This document shows positions 15,958-23,553 of a stretch of DNA of 64,000 nt, in pieces (position 1 is the first letter of the stretch; every line of letters starts with the position of its first letter). The stretch spans positions 1-64,000 of the forward strand of contig NZ_JAFCJM010000026.1 in the NCBI RefSeq assembly GCF_018130955.1, written 5' to 3'. This stretch comes from Bradyrhizobium liaoningense (GTDB lineage: Bacteria; Pseudomonadota; Alphaproteobacteria; Rhizobiales; Xanthobacteraceae). The notes beneath the pieces were generated by a model that had not been told where the DNA came from, did no database searches, and saw only the letters and a program-made list of their open reading frames with translations. The translations under genes were made by a program, and so were the position numbers.

Positions 15958-16262
15958 TCACCGCGAGTGCCGTGCGGCCAAGCCCGCGGCCGCAGCGGCG
16001 AGCTTCTCCTTGATCCCGCCTACGGGGTAACACAAGGCCCCGCTGCGAGATTTCCCCCGTTATGGCCGTGTCGCTTCGGACATTCCAACCAGTGACGGGA
16101 GACACGAGGGGTGCGAACATCGCGCCCCCGGCGCTCGGTCCGTTCTTTGGCATCGCGCCTCCGGGCACGTGGATGTGGATGTCGCTTTCTTCGAGCACGC
16201 TTCCCTCGGCGCGCGCGAGCGTTCCAATCGCAGCGGAAAGGATCCAGTTGACGTGCCCGTTC
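15958..16262 (-). pseudogene. lon: Fragment of Lon protease (proteolytic domain end)
   Basis: One frame reads VLEESDIHIHVPGGAMPKNG, PSAGGAMFAPLVSPVTGW, and SDTAITGEISQRGLVLP, which is the Lon catalytic-serine region (GPSAG) followed by the TGEIS..G.VLP strand. After the CCC of VLP one extra base shifts the frame. The next frame continues GGIKEKLAAAAAGLAARHSR to TGA at 15958, so the catalytic Lys of GGIKEK is still visible. The AAA and N-terminal parts of Lon are absent. It is a dead fragment. Confidence 0.75.
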
Positions 16263-16318
16263 CCTGCATCGAGCCTCTCCCGACTTGTGGTTTTGCGGCT
16301 ACATCGCGAGGTGGCATG

Positions 16319-17293
16319 TCAGCGCGGACTCCGCGCCGCCCGAGGCGAGAGCGCGAACACACTGAACAGCCGCTTATCGTCCTCCCAGGCCTGCGACACG
16401 CGCCAGCCTGCACGCTCCGCGAGTGCGCCCAATCTTTCGTGATCGTATTTCCTCGAACTCTCTGTACAGATAGTCTCGCCCTCCCCAAAGTGGAATCGGC
16501 GCTGACCGATCGAGGCCCACTGGTCTGTGAGGCTGATCAGGTGCATCTCGACCGCTCTTTCGGAGTCGTTCCACCTCGCGACGTGCCGAAAGCGATCCAG
16601 GTGGAAGTCGCCCCCGAGTTCCCTGTTGATGCGGGCGAGCAGGTTGAGGTTGAACTGCGCCGTGACCCCTTCGCTGTCGTCGTAGGCGCGGAGCAGCGTC
16701 TCGACCTGCTTCACGAGGTCAACGCCGACGATCGCGGCGCCGTCGGGTCCAACATGGCGCAACATCTGCAAGAGGAAAGCCTCGGCCTCCGCGGCGTCGA
16801 GGTTTCCAATCGTCGAGCCACTGAAGAAGCCGACGCGCCGGCCCGCGGGAATGTCCGTGGGCATCTCGAATGCGCTCAGGAAGTCGCGTTCGACTGGCCG
16901 CACCCATAGAGAGCGAAAGCGGCGTTCCATACGGTGCGCCGTCTGTAGCAGGTACTCGTGCGCGACGTCGATGGGGACATAGCCTCGCGGCTCCGCGAGC
17001 GAGCCCAGCATGAGTTCGGTCTTCACTCCCGCACCCGCGCCGTACTCGATCAGGATAGGTCCCGGGCCGGCGAACTCTCGCAGTTCAGGTTGGCGCGCTC
17101 GCAGGATCGCTGTCTCCGCGCGCGTCGGATAATACTCCTCGAGGCGCGTGATCTCCTCGAACAAGTCGGAACCCCGTTCGTCATACAGCCAGCGGTACGG
17201 GATCGTCTTTTGAAGGCAGGACAGTCCGTCGACAACGTCGGAGCGAAAGAGGTTGTGGTCGCTATGGGACGGCGCAGCAGTCAGATCGTGCAT
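16319..17293 (-). CDS. egtD: EgtD-like L-histidine N-alpha-methyltransferase
   Basis: 324 residues matching the EgtD (DUF2260) family, which trimethylates histidine to hercynine with SAM in ergothioneine biosynthesis. Visible motifs are PYRWLYDERGSDLFEEITRL and EEYYPTRAE near the N-terminus, the SAM-binding IEYGAGAGVKTELML, GFFSGSTIGNLD, and VGVDLVKQ. I placed the start at ATG 17293 (MHDLTAAPSHSDHNLF). The frame runs 90 codons further upstream, but through unrelated duplicated DNA. No egtB (sulfoxide synthase) or egtC is next to it, which is unusual, because egtB normally adjoins egtD. It may serve an EgtB encoded elsewhere, or methylate something else. Confidence 0.88.
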   Translation of the reverse strand: MHDLTAAPSHSDHNLFRSDVVDGLSCLQKTIPYRWLYDERGSDLFEEITRLEEYYPTRAETAILRARQPELREFAGPGPILIEYGAGAGVKTELMLGSLAEPRGYVPIDVAHEYLLQTAHRMERRFRSLWVRPVERDFLSAFEMPTDIPAGRRVGFFSGSTIGNLDAAEAEAFLLQMLRHVGPDGAAIVGVDLVKQVETLLRAYDDSEGVTAQFNLNLLARINRELGGDFHLDRFRHVARWNDSERAVEMHLISLTDQWASIGQRRFHFGEGETICTESSRKYDHERLGALAERAGWRVSQAWEDDKRLFSVFALSPRAARSPR

Positions 17294-17336
17294 CGGCGCG
17301 TGTTCCTTCAATGGCCCAAACGGGATTGCCGCGGGC

Positions 17337-17935
17337 GCACGCCGCCGCGGCGGGAACGTAACTCCGCGGATCGCACCGCGAATCCGCAATCCGTCGCCAT
17401 TCGTCCAGACACACAGCCCACACAGCCTGCCGTGGCCGTATCCGGGACAACCCGGCAATGAGCCGGCTTGACATGCCCTTAGGCGACGGCGCGCTTCCAG
17501 TCGCGTACTAAAAGCCGCGTCGCCCTGCTCCGCACGGAGGTGCTGCAAGAACTGTCCGGCCAAGGTACGGATCGCGGCCGGCGCATGGCCTCTCGAAGCG
17601 TTGCGACGCGATGGGGAAGAGTGATCGCGAAGTGCCCTTTCGTGTCCTCCTACGCCGCCGGAGACCTCGAGTACGGCGCACTCTTCGACGACTGATCGTG
17701 GACGGGCCGGACGCAGATGCGCACAGCGCTTTTGGACGACGATACCTCACGCCTATCGAATGCATGTCCAAAGGGAATTTCAAATTTCGTCCGCTGTATC
17801 CGATCTTTGGATCTGCTGGGCCGACCACACGCGGCCGCCTCGACAAGGATTGAACCTATTGCGCCGAGCCGCCGTGACGCGCGCGGCAGCAAAGGAGCCC
17901 CGATGAAATTACCGAGGACTGTCAGCCTGGCCTTC
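17337..17935 (+). repeat. Diverged direct repeat, copy B (partner 12855-13545)
   Basis: Matches copy A over its length with many substitutions and small indels. It starts just upstream of egtD and ends at an AAAGGAG ribosome-binding site and ATG 17901. It contains the second broken GNAT copy. Confidence 0.75.
17473..17695 (+). pseudogene. Broken small GNAT-type N-acetyltransferase, copy B
   Basis: ATG 17473 reads MPLGDGALPVAY and stops at once (TAA). Downstream pieces in other frames read VLQELSGQGTDRG (the acetyl-CoA loop region) and VIAKCPFVSSYA, then LEYGALFDD before the stop at 17695. It is the same gene as copy A, with a different set of lesions, so each copy decayed independently. Confidence 0.75.
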
Positions 17936-18140
17936 GAAGAAGATCGACGAGATCGCCAACGCGACAGGCGCGGACATTGCGCCGACGACGGCGGCCCGGA
18001 CAGGGCCCCACGATAGCCGCGTCTATCAGACCAACCACACGTTCAGTGCGGATACAACCCGGCAGGCTCGCTGGGGGCACTCGCGCTTCGGCCCGGCGAC
18101 GATCTCAACGATTACGTTGCGCGGCCGCGCCGCTTCTGAT
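17901..18140 (+). pseudogene. Remnant of an unidentified exported protein gene
   Basis: AAAGGAG precedes ATG 17901 (MKLPRTVSLAF, signal-peptide-like). The signal peptide then breaks off into KKIDEIANATGADIAPTTAA and HDSRVYQTNHTFSAD, and another frame gives GYNPAGSLGALALRPGDDLN before a stop near 18139. The frame changes show it is broken. I cannot name the family. It directly precedes the cytochrome c gene and may have belonged to the same redox operon. Confidence 0.5.
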
Positions 18141-18165
18141 CCCGATCTAAAAAAGGATGTTCCCA

Positions 18166-18543
18166 ATGAAAGACGCAGGAAAAGTTGGCGCGATTATCGC
18201 GGCGTTCGTATTTGCAGGAGCGACCGCAAATCCAGGCTACGCGCAGGACGCCGAGCACGGAAAAACCGTATTCAAGGCTTGCGCAACGTGCCACGCTACG
18301 GATCAAGCCGATCGCGTCGGGCCGGGCCTGGGAGGAATCATCGGCAGGAAGGCGGGTACGGTTCCCAGCTTCCGCTACAGTGGCGCGATGAAGAACTCCG
18401 ATATTGTATGGGATGCGAAGATCCTCGATGCGTATCTGGAATCGCCGCAGAAGGTGGTTCCCGGAAACACGATGCCCTACGCTGGGCTGAAGAATCCGAC
18501 GGACCGGACCGACCTCGTTGCCTATCTTGCTACGTTGAAGTAG
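18166..18543 (+). CDS. Periplasmic class I cytochrome c (c2-like)
   Basis: 125 residues with a Sec signal peptide (cut near GYAQ-DAE), one haem attachment site CATCH, and the methionine ligand in GNTMPYAG. Conserved PGLGGIIGRKAG and DLVAYLATLK fit the c2/c550 class, which carries single electrons in the periplasm. The ATG at 18166 lies 8 bases after AGGA. The alternative ATG at 18157 overlaps that site. The next sequence downstream is a cytochrome P460 remnant, so this cytochrome may once have accepted electrons from that enzyme (inference). Confidence 0.9.
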   Translation: MKDAGKVGAIIAAFVFAGATANPGYAQDAEHGKTVFKACATCHATDQADRVGPGLGGIIGRKAGTVPSFRYSGAMKNSDIVWDAKILDAYLESPQKVVPGNTMPYAGLKNPTDRTDLVAYLATLK

Positions 18544-18576
18544 CGGCTCGTTGAGCGAGACCAAGGCTCGAAGGAA

Positions 18577-18789
18577 ATGCACGCCGTCTATGCGTCCGCG
18601 GGGGCGATCGACGCCGACCGGAGGACTGGGTAATTCCCGGACGGCGCCGTTCTGGTGAAAGAGGTCTTCGCGACCTCGACGAACGAGATGACCACCGGCA
18701 CAGTAAGCCACGCCGACAAGCTCAAGGGTTGGTTCGTCATGGTGAAAGACAGCAAGGGAACGCACCCTGGCAACCCTGGATTTACGTGA
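18577..18789 (+). pseudogene. Cytochrome P460-type gene remnant
   Basis: One frame reads EMHAVYASAGAIDADRRTG, then an in-frame TAA, then FPDGAVLVKEVFATSTNEMT and VSHADKLKGWFVMVKDSKG, ending at TGA 18789. The pattern FPDGxVLVKE..TG.VS.ADKLKGWFVMVKD is typical of the cytochrome P460 family. The N-terminal part, the lost end and the C-terminal haem region (CxxCH) are missing, so it cannot work. Confidence 0.7.
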
Positions 18790-18988
18790 ACGGATATCCC
18801 GTCCTGCGTTAGTAGGCGGCCGCATGCGTAGACGCTCTTCTCTTGCTGCCGCTTTGCGGACGCCAATGTCGAGTCCCGCTTAACTGATGCGGCAAGCCGT
18901 GAGACAGATGGAGTTATTGTAACCGTTCGTTTCGGGACCTATCGGGTCCGACCGACGTTCACACCACAACGAGCGCGTGGAGGTCAGC

Positions 18989-19522
18989 GTGTCCTTCTCG
19001 GTTTATGACATCACTGTTTCTGTCATGGTACATGGACTGAACGTGATGGACGACTATCTCGACGACGCCCAAGCACTCGAACGGACCAAGGGGTTCGAGC
19101 CCGGGAGGATTCTTGGCGAGCGGCTCGCGTCCGACATGCTGACCTTCGGAGAACAGTTCTCCGTAAGCTGCAACAAGGTTGAGGCGCACATGGCGAAGTT
19201 GATGCAACACAACCCGCCGACACCGCGTAAGACCCCGATGGTGTATCCGGCATTGAAGGCGCGGCTCCTTGAGACTCGCGGTTTCCTCCAAAACGTGCAG
19301 CCGGACGAGATTGCCGGCGCGCAGTCCCACACATACGAACTGACGCCGCCTATCGTGCGCGGGTGGTTCGGCGGTGACGACTACATCCGACACCTAGTGC
19401 TGCCGGACTTCTTCTTCCACATAACGATTGCGCACGCGATCCTTCGGCGCCTCGGAGCGAAGATCGGGAAGCGTGACTACCTCGGCAGTCTCACTCAGCA
19501 AAGCGGCGGTGACTACTCGTGA
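18989..19522 (+). CDS. DUF1993 family protein
   Basis: 177 residues of the DUF1993 family (DinB-like helical fold, function unknown): MSFSVYDITVSVMVHGLNVM at the start, KGFEPGRILGERLASDMLTF, and the C-terminal LVLPDFFFHITIAHAILRRL followed by GAKIGKRDYLG. I chose GTG 18989 because GGAGG sits 5 bases upstream and the family begins MSxSxYD. The last third of the gene also occurs as a separate fragment at 30822-31020. Confidence 0.85.
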   Translation: MSFSVYDITVSVMVHGLNVMDDYLDDAQALERTKGFEPGRILGERLASDMLTFGEQFSVSCNKVEAHMAKLMQHNPPTPRKTPMVYPALKARLLETRGFLQNVQPDEIAGAQSHTYELTPPIVRGWFGGDDYIRHLVLPDFFFHITIAHAILRRLGAKIGKRDYLGSLTQQSGGDYS

Positions 19523-19813
19523 GAGGCGGGCGCAATGCGCGGCACGGGTCGAGGTCTTCAAGACAAGAAAGCAAGTTTAGATCACACCGATAGTGAGCGA
19601 GTTGCGAGAGGTCATCGGCGCACTGCAAAGTGAGGTTGAATTCGAGGCTACTGTGAGCGGGTTGGCGAGTTGGAAGCCGCTGGGATCGACCGCGCTCGCA
19701 TAAGTTGCCTGGCGCAATAGGAGATCGCGGCGTCCTGTGCGGGAGCCGTCGGCTGCGACATCAAGCAGCTGCCCGCGTCGAGACCGGCTTGAGCGATGAC
19801 CGGCAGCGGGTTT
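19523..19813. other. Intergenic region, nothing recognised
   Basis: No gene is supported between the DUF1993 gene and iorB. The first 40 bases still resemble the sequence after the DUF1993 fragment at 31000. Confidence 0.4.
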
Positions 19814-22018
19814 TCACGCTTGCTTGAGCAACTCCGTATCGATCGGCAGGCGGCGCACACGCTTTCCGGTCGCGGCGAAGATCGCATTGGTCACTGCAGC
19901 ACTGACAATGGCTGTCGGAGCTTCACCGACGCCACCCGGAGCCTCTGCGTTCTTAATCAAGTGCGTCTCCACCACCGGTACCTCGTCGATACGCATCGGC
20001 AGATAGGTGTCGAAATTGCCTTGCTCGACGCGTCCATCCTTGAAGGTGATCGAGCCATGGAGCGCAGCGGTCAGCCCGAAAAGCGTTCCACCCTGAACCT
20101 GTGCTTCGATCGTATCGGGGTTGACGTACATGCCGCAATCGATCGCACAGACGATCCGCTTGACTTTGACGGAGCCATCGGCCGCCACTTCGACCTCGGC
20201 GACCTGCGACGTGTAGCTTCCGTATGCGAATTGTACCGAAATCCCCCGGCCATGCCGCTCGGGAAGAGGCGAGCCCCACCCTGCCTTTTCCGCAGCAAGC
20301 GACAGAACAGCAAGCGCTCGCGGACTATGGCCAAGCAATCCCTTGCGATAAGCGAAGGGATCCTGCCTCGCGGCATGCGCGAGCTCATCCATGAAGCTTT
20401 CGACCACAAAAACATTGTGAGTCGGTCCGACACCGCGCCACCAAGACGTCCGGACACCAGGGGGCTCAACCTGGACATAGTCGACGAGGATATTGGACAG
20501 TGCATAAGGCGGCTCGGCCGCCGCTTCTATGGCGTCGGGGTCCAAGCCGTCCTTGAAGTAAGGGGGATAATAGCGAGCCATGACTGAGGAGCCGGCGATC
20601 CGATGCGTCCAGGCAACCGGCTTGCCGGCCGCGTCAAGTCCAGCCGAGAGCCGATCGAGATAGTACGGCCGATACATATCGTGCTGGATGTCTTCCTCGC
20701 GGCTCCAGATCACCTTCAGCGGACCGTCGACTTGCTTGGCGATTTTGACGGCGAGGATCGTGCCATCGGCTTCCAGCCTTCGGCCGAAGCCACCGCCAAT
20801 CAGATGATTGTAGATTTTGATCGCATCCTTTGGCAGGCCGGTTAATTCGGCCACCTGAGACTGCGTGATCGTAGGCGCCTGTGTCCCGACCCAAATGTGG
20901 CAACGATCCTTCTGCAGATGAACGGTACAGTTCATCGGCTCCATCGCCGCATGGGCCAGAAAAGGCACCTGATAGATGGCGTCAACCCGTTGCGCTGCCT
21001 CCGCAAGTGCCTTCCCCACATCACCGACGTTACGGGCAACAGCGCCCGGATTTTTGGACTCCTCCTCCAATTGCTTGACGATATCGGCGTTGCTGACCTT
21101 GCCGTTCGGCCCGTCGTCCCACGTGATGGCGGCGGCCTCGAGCCCCTTCTTCGCCGCACCCATGTGATCCGCTACCACGGCAACAGCTTCATCGATATTG
21201 ACCACCTGCCGGACGCCCTTCACTGCCAGCGCGGCCTTCTCGTCCAGGCTTCTTGCTTTGCCACCGAGCACGGGAGAAATAGCAACCGCCGCGACCTTCA
21301 AACCCGGCAGTCGCGTATCGATGCCGTAGAGCGCGCGCCCATCGACCTTTGTTGCCGAATCCACGCGCTTGGCACGCGTGCCGATCAAGGTGAAATCCTT
21401 CGGATCCTTCAATTTGACGTTTGCCGTAGGCGGCACAGGTAATTTCGCCGCGGACTTCGCAAGTTCACCGTAGCTCAGATGCTTCGAGCCTGACGCATCG
21501 AATACGACGCCATCCTTGGCGCAGCAAGTCGCTGGATCGACATTCCAGCGCTTTGCGGCTGCCGCAATCAGCAGATTACGACCTATCGCCCCCGCCTGCC
21601 GCAGCGGTGTCCAGAAGGCGCGGACAGAGGCGGAACCACCCGTATTTTGAATGCCTATGATCGAATTGACGTAAAGTGCATGATTGGGCGGCGCATGCTG
21701 AACCTGAATCTGGTCAAGCTTCACTTCCAGTTCTTCAGCAAGAAGCATCGAGAGCGACGTGTAAACCCCCTGTCCCATCTCGATCATCGGAATGACCAAG
21801 GTCACAGCGGCGCTTGGATTGATCCGTATAAATCCATTCGGCGCGAAAGTACCCGTGACCTCGTTTTCGACCACCTGCGAAGCAGGCGCCGCGAAGACGG
21901 ACTCCGTGCTCGCACCGGTCAGCGCAAAACCAAGCAGCAAACCTGTGCCCTGAAGAAAGGCGCGCCGCGACACTGCCGTTTGACCCGCACCCTGATCTTT
22001 CAGAATAAGCTCACTCAT
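19814..22018 (-). CDS. iorB: Molybdenum hydroxylase large subunit (isoquinoline 1-oxidoreductase beta type)
   Basis: 734 residues. A twin-arginine signal (SRRAFLQGTGLLLGFALTG) near the N-terminus points to export of the folded enzyme with its partner. The xanthine-dehydrogenase-family cofactor motifs are visible: EMGQGVYTSL, the MPT-binding LIGGGFGRRLEADG, and the C-terminal GGVGEAPTAIVSAAVTNA with the catalytic Glu. Such enzymes hydroxylate N-heterocycles or oxidise aldehydes at a molybdenum cytosine dinucleotide. The small subunit iorA lies directly upstream, 4 bases away, so the two are co-translated. The start at 22018 is preferred because the frame's earlier ATG (22087) lies inside iorA. 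Confidence 0.92.
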   Translation of the reverse strand: MSELILKDQGAGQTAVSRRAFLQGTGLLLGFALTGASTESVFAAPASQVVENEVTGTFAPNGFIRINPSAAVTLVIPMIEMGQGVYTSLSMLLAEELEVKLDQIQVQHAPPNHALYVNSIIGIQNTGGSASVRAFWTPLRQAGAIGRNLLIAAAAKRWNVDPATCCAKDGVVFDASGSKHLSYGELAKSAAKLPVPPTANVKLKDPKDFTLIGTRAKRVDSATKVDGRALYGIDTRLPGLKVAAVAISPVLGGKARSLDEKAALAVKGVRQVVNIDEAVAVVADHMGAAKKGLEAAAITWDDGPNGKVSNADIVKQLEEESKNPGAVARNVGDVGKALAEAAQRVDAIYQVPFLAHAAMEPMNCTVHLQKDRCHIWVGTQAPTITQSQVAELTGLPKDAIKIYNHLIGGGFGRRLEADGTILAVKIAKQVDGPLKVIWSREEDIQHDMYRPYYLDRLSAGLDAAGKPVAWTHRIAGSSVMARYYPPYFKDGLDPDAIEAAAEPPYALSNILVDYVQVEPPGVRTSWWRGVGPTHNVFVVESFMDELAHAARQDPFAYRKGLLGHSPRALAVLSLAAEKAGWGSPLPERHGRGISVQFAYGSYTSQVAEVEVAADGSVKVKRIVCAIDCGMYVNPDTIEAQVQGGTLFGLTAALHGSITFKDGRVEQGNFDTYLPMRIDEVPVVETHLIKNAEAPGGVGEAPTAIVSAAVTNAIFAATGKRVRRLPIDTELLKQA

Positions 22019-22022
22019 GATC

Positions 22023-22478
22023 TCAAACTCCCGCAGCGTGCTTGATCGCAGCGCGGATGCGCTGATAGGTGCCGCATCGGCAGACATTGCCCGACATAGC
22101 CGCGTCGATTTCGTTATCCGTCGGCTTCGGAGTGTCCTTCAGCAGCGCCGTCGCCGACATGATCTGGCCGGACTGGCAGTAGCCGCACTGCACCACCTCC
22201 AGCTCCAGCCACGCCTTCTGCAAGGCCGCGCCCATCGGCGTCCGGCCGATCGCCTCGATCGTGGTGACCGCGCCGTCGCCGACGCTGTCGACCGGCGTCT
22301 GGCAGGAGCGGACCGCATGGCCGTCAACATGCACGGTGCAGGCGCCGCACAGGGCCTGGCCGCAGCCGAACTTGGTCCCGGTCATACCGAGCACATCGCG
22401 TAACACCCACAGCAGCGGGGTGTCGCCGTCGACATCGACCTCATGGGGTGTGCCGTTGATCTTTAGCGTGAAAGCCAT
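22023..22478 (-). CDS. iorA: [2Fe-2S] small subunit of molybdenum hydroxylase
   Basis: 151 residues. The plant-type ferredoxin cluster motif GCGQALCGACTVHVDG with a later Cys (VRSC) binds the first [2Fe-2S]. The helical domain binds the second through QCGYCQSGQIM and NVCRCGTYQRI. This passes electrons from the molybdenum site in IorB to an external acceptor. First gene of a two-gene operon with iorB. No signal peptide of its own, consistent with export on the IorB Tat signal. Confidence 0.95.
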   Translation of the reverse strand: MAFTLKINGTPHEVDVDGDTPLLWVLRDVLGMTGTKFGCGQALCGACTVHVDGHAVRSCQTPVDSVGDGAVTTIEAIGRTPMGAALQKAWLELEVVQCGYCQSGQIMSATALLKDTPKPTDNEIDAAMSGNVCRCGTYQRIRAAIKHAAGV

Positions 22479-22567
22479 GGATGCCTCTCGGTGACTACTG
22501 CTGATGGGACGCAGCCGGTCGACCCAGACCGCGCCGGCCGACTAGATGCATCAATGGGCACGTGTCC

Positions 22568-23485
22568 CTACGGACGAACGCAGATGATTGTCTTCCCCTT
22601 ACGTCGCTCAGTCGAGTTCAGGGCGGCGACGGCATCGTCGAGGGACGAGACTGCACTGATGTTCGTCTGCAGTCGTCCGTCCCGCACCCTCTGGACGATC
22701 TCACCCAGTTGGGCACGATCGGACTCGACGACGAAATCGACCGCCAAGCCGTTGGCGGGACGTGCCTCGGTCGGGCCGGCAATGGTTACCAGCGTTCCTC
22801 CGGCTCGAATCTGGCGCGCGGACCACTTCCCGATATCGCCCCCAAGGACATCGAAAACCAGATCGACTGGGCCGACGTCTTCCAGCGCGTCGTTCTCAAG
22901 GTCGACGAACTCTTGCGCGCCGAAGTTGAGCACCGCCTGACGGTCGGCGGAGCGTCCGGTGCCGATGACGTAGGCACCGGCCTCACGTGCGAGCTGGGCT
23001 ACCATCGAACCGACTACTCCGGCCGCGCCGTGCGCGAGTACGCTCTGCCCTGCCCGAAGGCGGCCGTGCTCGAACAGTCCCTGCCATGCGGTCAGGCCCG
23101 GCATCGGCAGGCTCGCGCCCACCGTGAAATCGACATCGCCCGGCAGCGGCGCGAGGTTGCGCGCCTCGACCGCCACATACTCGGCCAGGGTGCCGTCGCG
23201 AGTCCAGTCCGTGAGGCCGAACACCCGCTGTCCCACCGACAGTCCTGTCGTGCCATAGCCGAGCGCGGTGACCACTCCGGCCAGTTCGTGCCCAGGGATC
23301 GACGGTGTTCGGTCACGATCGAGGCGGTCGGTCCAGGTCGGGGGCCAGGTCAGCTCATCCCAGGTGAATCCCGACGCATGAACCTGAACTACGACGTCGT
23401 TTATCGCTGCCTGCGGCTCGGGCCGCTCCACCAGCTTCATCCCGGCCGTTCCCGCAGCTTGGTCCGTCACAACGATTGCCTTCAT
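22568..23485 (-). CDS. Zinc-independent MDR / quinone-reductase-type oxidoreductase, copy 1
   Basis: 305 residues of the medium-chain dehydrogenase/reductase family. It has the GroES-like N-terminus (IPGHELAGVVTALGYG), the NAD(P)H-binding loop HGAAGVVGSMVAQLAREAGA, and GTGRSADR next to the adenosine-binding site. Catalytic zinc ligands are absent, as in quinone oxidoreductases (QOR/zeta-crystallin) that reduce quinones or enones with NADPH. A near-identical copy is at 53455-54372, and the 5' tip of a third is at 56133. The spacing to the RND gene upstream is about 70 bases, so co-transcription is possible. Confidence 0.9.
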   Translation of the reverse strand: MKAIVVTDQAAGTAGMKLVERPEPQAAINDVVVQVHASGFTWDELTWPPTWTDRLDRDRTPSIPGHELAGVVTALGYGTTGLSVGQRVFGLTDWTRDGTLAEYVAVEARNLAPLPGDVDFTVGASLPMPGLTAWQGLFEHGRLRAGQSVLAHGAAGVVGSMVAQLAREAGAYVIGTGRSADRQAVLNFGAQEFVDLENDALEDVGPVDLVFDVLGGDIGKWSARQIRAGGTLVTIAGPTEARPANGLAVDFVVESDRAQLGEIVQRVRDGRLQTNISAVSSLDDAVAALNSTERRKGKTIICVRP

Positions 23486-23553
23486 GAAAATTTCTCCTCG
23501 GTCATTCTCTTTAGTAGTGTTCCGGCTTCATCGCGCATCGGCGTCACCGCAAC

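Noticed and set aside
16169..16909. A 246-codon plus-strand frame over egtD
   Set aside because: Shadow of egtD; no motifs and no start site.
16319..17563. A 414-residue EgtD with N-terminal extension
   Set aside because: The extra 90 residues are translated from the duplicated non-coding segment and do not resemble EgtB or any domain.
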